A stretch of DNA of 64,000 nucleotides, from positions 5,576,001 to 5,640,000 of the forward strand of contig NC_005027.1 of the NCBI RefSeq assembly GCF_000196115.1, given 5' to 3'. Every line of letters begins with the position of its first letter. Position 1 is the stretch's first letter. Below, one piece after another: positions 34,680 to 44,012 of this stretch. The DNA is from Rhodopirellula baltica SH 1. Its GTDB lineage: Bacteria > Planctomycetota > Planctomycetia > Pirellulales > Pirellulaceae. Below the pieces are notes generated by a model, which worked only from the letters and a program-made list of their open reading frames with translations, ran no database searches and was not told the DNA's origin. Made by a program: the position numbers and the translations under genes.

Positions 34680-35582
34680 TCAAGAGTGGAAGTTGTAGTC
34701 CTTGTTGTACGGATCGAAATCCGCATCGGTCAGTCCAACATTGACCTTCAGATTGAGGTAGTTGTACTCCTCGATCACTTCGCCGCGTCCGTCCGCGTTG
34801 TTCGGCCAGTCATAGGCGATGTAGCGGATCGGCATGTCCAGTTCGTCGTCCATGAATACTTGAGCGGTATGGAATTCCGCATCCGGACGACGGGTGGGTT
34901 GGGTCAATTGAAGTACGGTGCACGAACGATCTTTCAGCCGGGCGCCTTTGCGGAATTCTGCGTGGACGTCTTCGAATTGCAGAGCCTTTTCGCCTCGTTC
35001 GATCAGCTTCAAAATCATGTTCTCGACACCGATTTCGGTCATCGGATATCGCTGGCCACGCATGGCAAGCATCCCGGTCGGCGGAATCGAGACAGTTGGC
35101 AAGAAGCGGCCTTTGAAGCCGCCTTCGTGAGCGACAATGTTGCCATTGTTTTGATTCTCAACGTAGATGACTTCGCGACCTTTCACCGAGCTTGGTTTCA
35201 GGAACGACAGGTAAACGCTGAATGGTTGCACCAGACGACCATTGGCCTCTTTGCGGTTGCGAACCTTGATCGACATGTATTCGTGTTCGCCAACGGTGTC
35301 ACCGATGCGTTCTCGTTTGACCAGGATCGCGGTGTAATCGTTGACTTCCGTTTTGGAACGCGTCAGCGATTGACGAGCCATTTCCAAGCCACGAACTAAG
35401 TCGGCTTTCGCGGAACTGACCGGGGCGGCCGGTGCAGCTTTTTGTGCGGATAGGGCGGCGTTGGCGACTCGGTGAACCGGCTTGGTCCACTGGGGGTCTT
35501 GCCCAAAGAGAGTTGATTGAGAGAGTCCACCGGCCAGCAGTCCGCCGGCGAGTCCCAAAAATTGACGACGGGGTGTATTCAT
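34680..35582 (-). CDS. DUF1571 exported protein with Tat-type signal
   Basis: This is a 300-residue protein. The N-terminus RRQFLGLAGGLLAGG looks like a twin-arginine signal peptide. The remainder matches DUF1571, common in planctomycetes, with a lipoprotein-carrier-like beta-rich core (NDYTAILVKRERI, YEHEYMSIKVR-type strands, FMDDELDMPIRYIAYDWP). The function of the family is unknown. It is a single gene in its neighbourhood; a 300-base gap follows upstream. Confidence 0.87.
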   Translation of the reverse strand: MNTPRRQFLGLAGGLLAGGLSQSTLFGQDPQWTKPVHRVANAALSAQKAAPAAPVSSAKADLVRGLEMARQSLTRSKTEVNDYTAILVKRERIGDTVGEHEYMSIKVRNRKEANGRLVQPFSVYLSFLKPSSVKGREVIYVENQNNGNIVAHEGGFKGRFLPTVSIPPTGMLAMRGQRYPMTEIGVENMILKLIERGEKALQFEDVHAEFRKGARLKDRSCTVLQLTQPTRRPDAEFHTAQVFMDDELDMPIRYIAYDWPNNADGRGEVIEEYNYLNLKVNVGLTDADFDPYNKDYNFHS

Positions 35583-35883
35583 CTCAGCTTCCTTGCTGCG
35601 TGTGGGTCAGGCATTGAGTGGGAGGAACGCCACGGGAAGACGATCCAAGGGTCTGCGTCAATCAGAATCGACCGACTTGGTATGCAGCAGCCAATCGAGT
35701 GTTCGACTCAACTACAACCCGAACAATCCGAGTAACCAATCGGAGAATTCGTCCCTCGGCTATCGTGAAAAGTGCCGAAGGTGCGCCGACCGTAGCAAAA
35801 AGTCAGCACGAAGACCAAGCCAATCCTGCCCTTACGTCACGAAAAACAGTGCGTTTTCCGTGGTGCAGGACAACGATTGATCT
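35583..35883. other. Intergenic region, nothing recognised
   Basis: About 300 bases lie between the DUF1571 start and the end of a small gene on the same strand. It must hold the DUF1571 promoter, but no clear -35/-10 or hairpin was found. Short open frames here show no family. Confidence 0.4.
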
Positions 35884-36120
35884 TCAACGTGAGTCTTTCA
35901 GTCCACGCAGAATCGAACCGTGCGATTGAAATGCAGACAAACGCGTTTCCATGTCCGACAAATCCGTGTCAATCCAATCGCCAAAGGCAGCGTTTACTGA
36001 CTCGGTGTCAAAAAGAGCCGTGATCCGTCCCCAATCAAGACATTGGATTTCATGCCGAGGCGAGCCGGTTTCAGACGGCACCCATTCGGATGGATTCGGT
36101 GTTGGTGATGAAGTTGACAT
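35884..36120 (-). CDS. Small hypothetical protein (78 residues)
   Basis: The ATG at 36120 is preceded by GGAGA eight bases upstream, so this start is favoured over the one at 36174. The product is small, acidic and Ser/Asp-rich with no membrane segment or cysteine pair. It contains LDWGRITALFDTESVNAAF and WIDTDLSDMETRLSAF, which look helical. No family is recognised; it may be a small regulatory or structural protein. The gene is isolated between two longer gaps. Confidence 0.55.
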   Translation of the reverse strand: MSTSSPTPNPSEWVPSETGSPRHEIQCLDWGRITALFDTESVNAAFGDWIDTDLSDMETRLSAFQSHGSILRGLKDSR

Positions 36121-36327
36121 GGTTGTTTCTCCAGGACCATTCCAGATGGCTTCACCCAGGATAAGGTTCGGCAAAAAGTGGGCCGAAGAATCAATGTGGT
36201 TTACTGAAAACCTACGTTAAACGCGATCGAAACGCGTCGGAATCGCCTGAAAGAGAAGAGAAAACGCCAGCCTGGGACTGGTGTTTCTACGAATCGAAAC
36301 CGCGGCAGGTCGCCGGAATTCACCCTG

Positions 36328-36430
36328 TTTGTGGGATTTTCGGTTTTTTTGCGCCCGTTTGCCAAGACGCGACCGCCTGGAACGAAGAACCCAATGATGC
36401 GGCACTGACTCCGCCAAAAAATCCCACAAA
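36328..36430. other. 13-bp inverted repeat spanning the leader of the coiled-coil gene
   Basis: The arm TTTGTGGGATTTT (36328-36340) and its exact complement AAAATCCCACAAA (36418-36430) are separated by 77 bases. The second arm ends 22 bases before the start codon and just before the ribosome site. It could form a long leader stem or be two copies of one protein site in opposite directions. Confidence 0.45.
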
Positions 36431-36452
36431 ATGTTTTCTCAGGAGAACACAC

Positions 36453-37286
36453 ATGCTCAAAAAACTAGTGCTGGCAGGAACTGCTGCCACTTTGTTGTCT
36501 GGTTTGACCATCGCCACTCCAATCGGCAGTTACGCTCGTTGCGGTTGGTCGTACATGACCAATACCGCTAGCGACGCGGTGCCATTGGAATGGGAACTCA
36601 ACCGAGCCCGCCAATTGATCGTTGATTTGAAGCCCGAAATTCAACAAAACGCTCGCCGAATCGCTCAGGAAAAAACTGAGGTGGTTCGATTGCAACGCGA
36701 GTTGTCGACAACCGACGAGAAGTTGGCAAAGGCGAAGAACGACATTGAACGACTGACCAATGACCTGCGGGATGAAAGTTCCGTTTACTCCTATGGCGGT
36801 GTGACTTACACGTCGGCTCAGGTGAAGTCGGATTTGGGAAATCGTTTCAAACGCTTCCAAACTCGTCAGCAAACTTCGGAAAAGCTGCGACAAATGCTTG
36901 CCGCTCGCGAAGCTTCGCTCGCTGCGGCTTCTGAGCGGATGGACGCAATGCTGGACGCAAAACGCCAGTTGGAAGTCGAAGTCGAAAACTTGCAGGCTCG
37001 TTTGGGTGCCCTCCGTGTCGCTCAAACCAGCACTCAGTTGCACCTTGATGACAGTGCTTTGTCGGATACGCGGCGTTTGCTGGACGACATTGCCACGCGA
37101 ATCGATGTGGAAGAGGAAACGATGAAGGTCGATGTCGAGTACTTCGGCGAGATCAACTTGGACGAACCTTCGGACGAGAACCTGCTCGATGACGTTACCG
37201 CTTACATGCAAAAGCTGGATGGCGGCAAAGATCAGGCCTACGTTTCGATTCAATTGGAAGAAGAAAGCAGCGATTCGTCGCTGTGA
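36453..37286 (+). CDS. Exported coiled-coil protein
   Basis: This is a 277-residue protein. A clear signal peptide (MLKKLVLAGTAATLLSGL...) ends near residue 28. Residues 45-110 and 135-190 are strongly coiled-coil (EKTEVVRLQRELSTTDEKLAKAK, ERMDAMLDAKRQLEVEVENLQ), separated by a YSYGGVTYTSAQV segment. The C-terminus is acidic. AGGAG lies eight bases before the ATG. A terminator-like hairpin follows the stop. Similar proteins occur in planctomycetes, but no role is known; a cell-envelope structural function is plausible. Confidence 0.85.
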   Translation: MLKKLVLAGTAATLLSGLTIATPIGSYARCGWSYMTNTASDAVPLEWELNRARQLIVDLKPEIQQNARRIAQEKTEVVRLQRELSTTDEKLAKAKNDIERLTNDLRDESSVYSYGGVTYTSAQVKSDLGNRFKRFQTRQQTSEKLRQMLAAREASLAAASERMDAMLDAKRQLEVEVENLQARLGALRVAQTSTQLHLDDSALSDTRRLLDDIATRIDVEEETMKVDVEYFGEINLDEPSDENLLDDVTAYMQKLDGGKDQAYVSIQLEEESSDSSL

Positions 37287-37295
37287 TTTGTCTGG

Positions 37296-37320
37296 CACGG
37301 GGAGCATCGGGCTCCCCGTG
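37296..37320 (+). terminator. Hairpin after the exported coiled-coil gene
   Basis: CACGGGGAGC and GCTCCCCGTG form a perfect 10-bp stem with a five-base loop, ten bases after the stop codon. No T-tract follows, so it is either a weak terminator or an RNA-stabilising hairpin. Confidence 0.55.
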
Positions 37321-37374
37321 TGACCGTCCGAGTGAACCTGGCGGAACGTTCTCGTCTTGATGAAAAGGCATGCG

Positions 37375-39438
37375 ATGAGTGCTTTGGCCGATACAATGGA
37401 ACTTCCCGCAGACTACTCGAACCCAATGCCATCAACTCGTTCGATGAAATTCACCCACTCCCCTAACGATCTGGTCCTGGACCGATACACGATTCGTCGT
37501 GGCATCGGAGTGGGGGGATTTGGCGAGGTGTATTTCGCGGTCAGCCAAGCGGGCAAGGAAGTCGCACTGAAACGCATCCAGCGAAATCTGGAAGTTGAAC
37601 TGCGAGGGGTTTCTCACTGTTTGAATCTAAAACACCTGAACTTGGTCTCGCTTCACGACGTGTGTCGGGATGCCGACGACCAAGCCTGGGTGGTGATGGA
37701 GTATGTTGCCGGTCCCAACTTGCGAGAAGTATTGGATGACGCGGCCAAGTCCGCCGCATCCGATTCTCGCAATGTGTTGCCCAGCGGCATGTTTGAATCG
37801 CAGGCTCGTCACTGGTTCGCCGGAGCCGCGGCCGGCGTTGCCCATTTGCATTCCGCTGGTTTGGTCCACCGTGACATCAAACCTGGCAACTTGTTTGACG
37901 ACAACGGCATCGTCAAAGTTGGTGACTATGGGCTGAGCAAATTCATTTCGGCGTCTCACAGAAGCGGACATACCGAAAGCATCGGTACGTTCCACTACAT
38001 GGCACCCGAGATTGGTCGTGGGCAGTACGGTCGCGAAATTGACTTGTATGCACTCGGCGTGATCTTGTTTGAAATGTTGACGGGCGAGTTGCCGTTCGAT
38101 GGCGAGACTCCCCAAGAGATCATCGTTAAGCACCTGACTGACTCACCCGATTTATCGCGTGTGCCGAATCAATATCGAAATGTGATCCATCGCTGCTTGC
38201 AAAAGGATCCCAGCAAACGTCCTCGTGATGTTGCAGAAATGCTTTCGCTGGCTTCGATGCCGGCCGATCAGACACCCGTTTTAGCGGAAGTGGTTTCGTT
38301 CGATTCAAAAGAACAAAACGGCGCTACATTCTGCTTTCATCCAAAGAACAACCGAAGAAGCGAGCTAGTTGGTGCCGCGGGCGGTGTGGCTTCACCAAAT
38401 GCAGACGGTGCGTCCATGGTATTGAACACATCGACCGGCGAAGAACCCATCGCTCGAGCAGTCCGAAACAGTTTTTCAGATGCACGAGCTTGGTGGCGGG
38501 CACTGGAAACATCGCCTGGTGTCAAGCTGGTCTTGGCCATCTCTGCGGTCGCCATTTTGTTGATCAATACGCATTGGTTGTTGCCAGTACTGTCGATGGT
38601 TGGGTTCTTCTACGTTCCGTACTACGTGATTCGTCACGTTGTACTGCAACTGTCCGAACCGACGTCGTATTCGCCAGGTGCAACAGATTCGCGAAGTGTG
38701 CCGCATCAAAATTCGACGGCTCATGCCGTCGCGAATGTTCGGCCAGCTGGAAAACCAGTCATGACGAAGGCTCAAGTCCGATCACTGCTGAGAACCAGTT
38801 TATCTGAACGAACACGGTTGTCGCGTTCGGCGGAATGGGCAACATCGGGAATGACATCGATGATCGTGGCCGGTGTGCTGCTCTTGCTTAGTTCCGTGAT
38901 CGGAATGCGAAGCACCCCGCTGACACCCATCGCCTTGGCACCTTACGTTTGGATGGCGTTGGTGATTTGGTTGGGGGCGTTTGGATTGCTTGGCATTGGT
39001 AAATTCTGGGAAGGCAGTGAAGGCGAAGGATTGGTTCGTCGCCTGGTGTCCGCTTCCTGGGGAGCCTGCGTTGGTCTTCTCGCCTACGCTCTCGGCCATT
39101 TCCTAATGGTGCCAATGGATGAAGGATTGGGGCGAGACATCGATGCAACGGTGCTGCCCGTTTCGTTCTATCTGGAATCGGGCGTTCCCAAAGCCGCGGC
39201 GATGATGGGGCACTTCGCTCTGCTGTTTGCACTACTTCGCATGTGGAAGCCGGTTGATCCTTTGCGTCGCGTTCGATTGAGTTTGTGGGCGGTCACCGTT
39301 GCGGTGGTTGGTGAATGGGTCGTTCATCAAATCGTTCCCGTTCCTCAGCCCGCAGGCATGTTGATTGCCGGCGGCGTGATCGTGATGACACAATTGTCTG
39401 CTCCCTGGGTGAAATCCAATGCAATCTCAACAATCTGA
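37375..39438 (+). CDS. Membrane Ser/Thr protein kinase
   Basis: From ATG 37375 the protein has 687 residues; AAAAGG lies six bases upstream. ATG 37360 and TTG 37357 are alternatives without a ribosome site. The kinase domain (about 30-300) is intact: GVGGFGEVY, ALK lysine, HRDIKPGN, and DYG in place of DFG. The APE motif is present. After a linker, the C-terminal half has about seven membrane helices in two groups (near 385-425 and 495-680). The kinase domain is therefore cytoplasmic and tethered. The next gene starts 20 bases before its stop. Confidence 0.92.
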   Translation: MSALADTMELPADYSNPMPSTRSMKFTHSPNDLVLDRYTIRRGIGVGGFGEVYFAVSQAGKEVALKRIQRNLEVELRGVSHCLNLKHLNLVSLHDVCRDADDQAWVVMEYVAGPNLREVLDDAAKSAASDSRNVLPSGMFESQARHWFAGAAAGVAHLHSAGLVHRDIKPGNLFDDNGIVKVGDYGLSKFISASHRSGHTESIGTFHYMAPEIGRGQYGREIDLYALGVILFEMLTGELPFDGETPQEIIVKHLTDSPDLSRVPNQYRNVIHRCLQKDPSKRPRDVAEMLSLASMPADQTPVLAEVVSFDSKEQNGATFCFHPKNNRRSELVGAAGGVASPNADGASMVLNTSTGEEPIARAVRNSFSDARAWWRALETSPGVKLVLAISAVAILLINTHWLLPVLSMVGFFYVPYYVIRHVVLQLSEPTSYSPGATDSRSVPHQNSTAHAVANVRPAGKPVMTKAQVRSLLRTSLSERTRLSRSAEWATSGMTSMIVAGVLLLLSSVIGMRSTPLTPIALAPYVWMALVIWLGAFGLLGIGKFWEGSEGEGLVRRLVSASWGACVGLLAYALGHFLMVPMDEGLGRDIDATVLPVSFYLESGVPKAAAMMGHFALLFALLRMWKPVDPLRRVRLSLWAVTVAVVGEWVVHQIVPVPQPAGMLIAGGVIVMTQLSAPWVKSNAISTI

Positions 39439-40087
39439 ATACCGATGGGTGAGCATCGCGATCGCGATGTTTTTGCTAAGTGGTCTACCCAGTTTGGGGC
39501 TTTCCAACGCGCGGCGATGCTTCGCCGACGATGAAGTCAAAACTGAAGTGAAGCCGAAAGTGAAAGAGGCCGCTGAACTCAGTGTTGCGCCACTTTCGCA
39601 TTTGATCTATCCGGACGATCGACCCGGTTGGATCGATCAGCCGATCGTAAATGACGGCAAGGATTACAGCTTGGTCGTGACTGCGGGACCGAGTGGTTCG
39701 ATGGAGGAAGCCGATGAACTCATAGGAGTTTATGCTCGTGGCGCCGTTCAGAGTTACGTCGATGAACTGGTGTCTGAGCAAGAATGGGCGACTGAACCTG
39801 AGATGATTCCGCTGGACATCGATTGGATCCGCGATGAACTTGTTGTGCGGCGTTACGAGGGTGTTGTCCAGGTGGGCGATGAGCAGCAGTTCGAAAAAGC
39901 GATCTTGATCCGAATTGAACCCGAAGACAAAAAGGTCTTCGAAACTGCTATCGCCGACATGAAGCTCAAAGAACGTTTGGCAGCGACGGGGATTGTAATC
40001 TTGGGCGGTTTCTCATTGTTGGTCGGAGGGTCAATCGTCCTCGGTGGATTGGCTTCGCGTCAGAAGCAGCCGACCGCTGCAGCTTGA
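39419..40087 (+). CDS. Exported membrane-anchored protein of unknown function
   Basis: This is a 222-residue protein with a signal-like N-terminal helix (WVSIAIAMFLLSGLPSLGL) and a C-terminal membrane helix (ATGIVILGGFSLLVGGSIVLGGL) followed by a short basic tail. The middle 130 residues are acidic and probably extracytoplasmic. The gene overlaps the Ser/Thr kinase gene by 20 bases, so the pair is probably co-translated. Its product may be a partner or substrate of that kinase; this is inferred only from overlap. Confidence 0.78.
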   Translation: MQSQQSEYRWVSIAIAMFLLSGLPSLGLSNARRCFADDEVKTEVKPKVKEAAELSVAPLSHLIYPDDRPGWIDQPIVNDGKDYSLVVTAGPSGSMEEADELIGVYARGAVQSYVDELVSEQEWATEPEMIPLDIDWIRDELVVRRYEGVVQVGDEQQFEKAILIRIEPEDKKVFETAIADMKLKERLAATGIVILGGFSLLVGGSIVLGGLASRQKQPTAAA

Positions 40088-40194
40088 ATCAACGCTCAAA
40101 CCTGTGCACAGCTGGACCTATGCACAAACTCCTGCCGGCTGGTGGGACTGTTTCGTCGGCGGTTGACCATTCCCCGTCGGCTTTTTTCGGTCAC

Positions 40195-43110
40195 TTATTT
40201 CTGGGCCGTCAATTCATTCGCGGCCCGAAACAGTTCGGTAGAGAATGCTCTTTCGGACTGCATCCGAAACTCCGCCAAATCAACGACAACATCTTGACGT
40301 TGGTCTTCGTCGTCGTCGTCGTTCGAACTATTCGATGCGAGGCTCACGTCAGGGGTGTCGTCGTCCCTGATGACTTCTTCGCTCAACTCGTACGGGAAAG
40401 CGGAATCGTCAAGGTTCATCGAGTTCGCGGACGTCAGGTAGTCACTGGTGCTGACCTTCGGCATTGAAAAGGCACGCTTGCGAACACGACAACCGATCAA
40501 ACGGGTGTGATACGGAGGCGCGAAGTTGACGAAGAACGTTTGGTCGTGAACACCCAAATCCAAGGTCAGCCGAGGATTCACCCGAAGCAGATTGGCGATT
40601 TGTTTGGGGTCCAACGAGCAATCTTTTAGGACAACGCGACGAAGGGATTGCGAGTTGGCCAACGTGTTGAGATGCGATTCACTAAGTTCGCACCCGGTCA
40701 GGTCGAGAGCCTCGAGGTTGCCTGCAGCAAGAAGTCGTTGCAAATCCTCGGCTGGGAAATCGCATCCGCTTAAGTTCAAGGAAGACAGTTGGTACAGAGT
40801 GCTGACCATGCGTCGAGAGTCAGGGCTCAAGGGGACCCGCGCAATGGATAGCCGGCGTAACGATGGAATCGCATGCAACCATTCGAATGTTGGCAATGAC
40901 ACCTGTGTGTCATCGAAATTCGCGACGCGGAGACGAAGAAGTTTGGTCCAGTGTGATGTCACCTCGTCGTCCACGCGACAACCTGGGATCTCCAGGCCGG
41001 TCAGATACCTGTACTGCCCCAAAGCTTGTAATCGGTCAGTGGAGACATTCGGATACGCCAGCACGATGTGGTCAAGCTGCTTGAACTCTAGCAGTTGATC
41101 GATCACGTCATCGTTCAGCTCAGGCCCACCACCACCGAAATAACGCAGGTTGGTCAAGCCTTCCAAGCTCGCCTTTCGAGGCCACGGGCTTTCGACCAGT
41201 AACTCATCGAGAAGCGGTAAATCGACCAAATGCACATTTTTGATCTCGCCGCGAATTTGAATGGAACCCCGTAGCCGGGGAAGACCCCTCAGTTCCAATC
41301 GGTTCATCTTGGAAACCTCGAAGTGATCGAGCGAAACCAAATTTAGGTTCTCCGCGATGGTCAGTTGATCCAGATCGGAAAGGTCGGCTTGGACCATTCG
41401 TAACCTCGGAAGCTTTGCCAAGCAATCCTGAAGCCACTCGGCCGAGATTCGGCAGTCACGGATGCCAAGCGACTGAAGCTTTTCTAAACTCAACACCCAG
41501 TCGAGATCCGAATACTTCAGTCCGCACTTTTGAATGCTGAGCTGTTTCAGATACGAAAGGGTTGCAAGTTGTTCGAGAGACTCAGGCCGGAAGTGAACGC
41601 TCGCCAAGTCGACCTTGGTCAACGAAGGTATTTTCGCGATTTGCTGCAGCCAAGCTTCGTCACCAACGACCGTTTTCGAATTGGTTGTGATCTGCCCTTG
41701 TGAGTCGTAAGAGTACACACCCAAGTAGAACTCCTTCAGGCGACCCACATCCGATAGCCGAAGTTCTTTCAAATCGGCGGCGTGGCACTGCAATCGTCGG
41801 AGATTGGGAACATCTTGGAGATCGACGCTTTCGAATCGTGTAAGCCCGTGCAATTGGTCGTTACGGCCGTACAAAAGCATCAGATCGATCGGTTCTAAGA
41901 TCCGCCGGAATCGCGGCAGGTTCTTTGCGTGCAGCGAATGCTTTTGCGAACGGTCCAGTTCGATTTCGGTCAGCGACGGCAGGTTCGTAAGCGTCAACTT
42001 GAGGGTCGCATTGTTGTAAATGCGAATTGAACTTCGAATGGACAACCGTTCCAGACTGGGCCATTGATAGAGATTTATATGCCCTGTTTCACCTGGCTCA
42101 GGGCGACTCAGTAGCAACGAACGACAGGTGGTTGACCATTCTGGTTTTGAAATCGTATCCAACTTCAGCGGGTTTCTGCGTAGATCAACGTACTGCAGTT
42201 TGTCCATCTCATTGATGGGGGCCGCCATCTGAGATGTCAGATTGCACTGGTCCAAGCTGAGAAACATCAACCGTTTGCAAGCTCGAATGTCTTCGCAAAT
42301 CTCGTTTGATACGGGAGATCCGTTCAAAGTCAGGCTGGTCAGTTCGGTGGCATTGCGAAGTGGATCGAGCGTATGTGTTCCTAGTCGACCATCCGTGATC
42401 AGGACCGATCGCAAGGTCTTGATTCCGATAAGCGAGTTCAGTGTGTTTTCGGTCGGTGAATAAAGCTCCAAAGTGCGAAGCCGCAAAAAGCACGGATGCA
42501 GTTGTGCCGGGATTCGCTTTTTCAAAAAGCGAGGTGCTTCGAAGGTGAATTGATAGCCACCACGCGACTTTGACGATTCGATAATCGCCAATTGTGTTTT
42601 GGCGGTCCAGTTGCTCGCGAAAACCAAACCGGCCGGCAAAAGGAAGCAGGCCGAGGCGACGGCGATGTCAAACTTTCGACGAGTTCGCTCAGGCGTTTCA
42701 GATACCGCGATGCGTTCACCTCTCCAGCACCACAGCCAAAACGTAAGACCGATCAATAGGGAAGCGAAGGCAACGTCGGCCAGCAACGCCCATCCGGACC
42801 AATACTGCGGGGCGTTGTTTGCAAGCGAACGTGCCGCGAGAACATTGCTGGTAGATCGTTTCGAATTGCCGTCTGGACCTTCGTCGACCAAAACTTGATA
42901 CCGCCACGGCCAACCGGCCCGGGTGATTTGATCCGCTTCTAAGGCGGGCGCGCGTTGCACGAGCGTGAATGGTTCGCCCATCCAACGCTCACTGATCTGC
43001 GTGTATCGCCATGGAAAGTTAAGAAGGACCGCTACAACGGCGATCAGAGCGGCAACGGCATAAGCTGTCAGCCGAGTGCGACGGCGATACTGCGAGACTG
43101 AATCCAACAA
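40195..43110 (-). CDS. Leucine-rich-repeat membrane protein
   Basis: This is a 971-residue protein with three N-terminal membrane helices (near 15-32, 106-126 and 150-167). From about 210 to 860 there is a run of irregular leucine-rich repeats (for example LTSLTLNGSPVSNEICEDI, LESLGIRDCRISAEWL type units, LSSLNLSGCDFPAEDL, LEALDLTGCELSESHL). The C-terminus is acidic. The start is TTG at 43110; no ATG or GTG lies in frame before the next upstream stop. Bacterial LRR proteins of this length are usually binding proteins. No enzymatic domain is seen. It is convergent with the kinase pair. Confidence 0.82.
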   Translation of the reverse strand: MLDSVSQYRRRTRLTAYAVAALIAVVAVLLNFPWRYTQISERWMGEPFTLVQRAPALEADQITRAGWPWRYQVLVDEGPDGNSKRSTSNVLAARSLANNAPQYWSGWALLADVAFASLLIGLTFWLWCWRGERIAVSETPERTRRKFDIAVASACFLLPAGLVFASNWTAKTQLAIIESSKSRGGYQFTFEAPRFLKKRIPAQLHPCFLRLRTLELYSPTENTLNSLIGIKTLRSVLITDGRLGTHTLDPLRNATELTSLTLNGSPVSNEICEDIRACKRLMFLSLDQCNLTSQMAAPINEMDKLQYVDLRRNPLKLDTISKPEWSTTCRSLLLSRPEPGETGHINLYQWPSLERLSIRSSIRIYNNATLKLTLTNLPSLTEIELDRSQKHSLHAKNLPRFRRILEPIDLMLLYGRNDQLHGLTRFESVDLQDVPNLRRLQCHAADLKELRLSDVGRLKEFYLGVYSYDSQGQITTNSKTVVGDEAWLQQIAKIPSLTKVDLASVHFRPESLEQLATLSYLKQLSIQKCGLKYSDLDWVLSLEKLQSLGIRDCRISAEWLQDCLAKLPRLRMVQADLSDLDQLTIAENLNLVSLDHFEVSKMNRLELRGLPRLRGSIQIRGEIKNVHLVDLPLLDELLVESPWPRKASLEGLTNLRYFGGGGPELNDDVIDQLLEFKQLDHIVLAYPNVSTDRLQALGQYRYLTGLEIPGCRVDDEVTSHWTKLLRLRVANFDDTQVSLPTFEWLHAIPSLRRLSIARVPLSPDSRRMVSTLYQLSSLNLSGCDFPAEDLQRLLAAGNLEALDLTGCELSESHLNTLANSQSLRRVVLKDCSLDPKQIANLLRVNPRLTLDLGVHDQTFFVNFAPPYHTRLIGCRVRKRAFSMPKVSTSDYLTSANSMNLDDSAFPYELSEEVIRDDDTPDVSLASNSSNDDDDEDQRQDVVVDLAEFRMQSERAFSTELFRAANELTAQK

Positions 43111-43253
43111 TTCGATGCCCCATGCGAGTGCTTTTCCGCAGAGGGGTTCCCGTGCGGCTCTCCGGTCAATCTGTTGTCAGTTTAACAGACTCATTTGACG
43201 GATGATCACGTGAAATTTGCAACTTCGGTCGGATCGTTGTCGAGCTCATTTGC

Positions 43254-44012
43254 TCACCAAATTTGAGCCTCCACGAGTTGGCTGGTCGCTTTTCCCGCCC
43301 AATCCTTGTTCGCCGCTGGGGATGCGGGGCTGGGATGCAAAATCCGATGGATCGAAACGGATGTTTGCTCCATGGACTTCACAACGCGTTGAAGGCAATT
43401 TTCCGCGAACGCGCCCACGCCAACCAGATCCGTCCACGGGGCTGCGGCGATGACCTTTTTCAAGTGGGCGTCACAGACTGCTTGCAAAGCGTCTCTTTCG
43501 GCGGCGGGCAGTTTGTCCGGGGTTCGGTTTCTGCCACTTTCTTCCATGAAAACCAGCGGACAATAATTCGCAACGAAGTGTTGTTGGAAGAAGTTAGACG
43601 GCTCGGGGTATCTTTCGGAAATCAATCCCCACAACCGACGCCCACTGACTTCGCTGCGTGAACAGTTCAATCCTTCGATGGGACGTTTAGAATGTTCGTT
43701 GCTTGGACGTTCGACTTCGCCTTTCAAACCCATCCACTGAACCACGGAATCGATTTCACCGAATGGAACCCCGCTTTGCGCCATGCCCCATGGCCCCGGG
43801 TTCATTCCGAGAAACAACACGTGAGCATCGGCGCCGATTTGCCGAACGTATTGTTGGTGAAGGTTCCACGCATATCGCAGTGGGTTGTAAACGTGGGTGA
43901 CTGGTTCAGCGAATTGTAGTTGATCCACTTCATCCGAAAGCTCGCTCGCGGCGTCGAGCAATTGCTTTTGAATCTTCTCTTGACTTGGATTTCTAGCTGA
44001 CGTCATGGTCAC
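43254..44012 (-). CDS. SMUG1-type single-strand-selective uracil-DNA glycosylase
   Basis: This 252-residue protein belongs to the uracil-DNA glycosylase superfamily. Motif 1 is LGMNPGPWGMAQSGVPFGE, close to SMUG1 (GMNPGPFGMAQTGVPFG), and motif 2 IHRILHPSPASPAANKDW has the His and the SMUG1-type Pro-rich loop. VTHVYNPLRYAWNLH is also family-typical. SMUG1 removes uracil and 5-hydroxymethyluracil from DNA. It overlaps the end of the membrane-protein gene in ATGA and may be the last gene of a three-gene transcript. Confidence 0.92.
   Translation of the reverse strand: MTMTSARNPSQEKIQKQLLDAASELSDEVDQLQFAEPVTHVYNPLRYAWNLHQQYVRQIGADAHVLFLGMNPGPWGMAQSGVPFGEIDSVVQWMGLKGEVERPSNEHSKRPIEGLNCSRSEVSGRRLWGLISERYPEPSNFFQQHFVANYCPLVFMEESGRNRTPDKLPAAERDALQAVCDAHLKKVIAAAPWTDLVGVGAFAENCLQRVVKSMEQTSVSIHRILHPSPASPAANKDWAGKATSQLVEAQIW

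Noticed and set aside
36201-36452. 83-codon minus-strand open frame before the coiled-coil gene
   Set aside because: Composition and position fit the leader region with the inverted repeat; no ribosome site or family.
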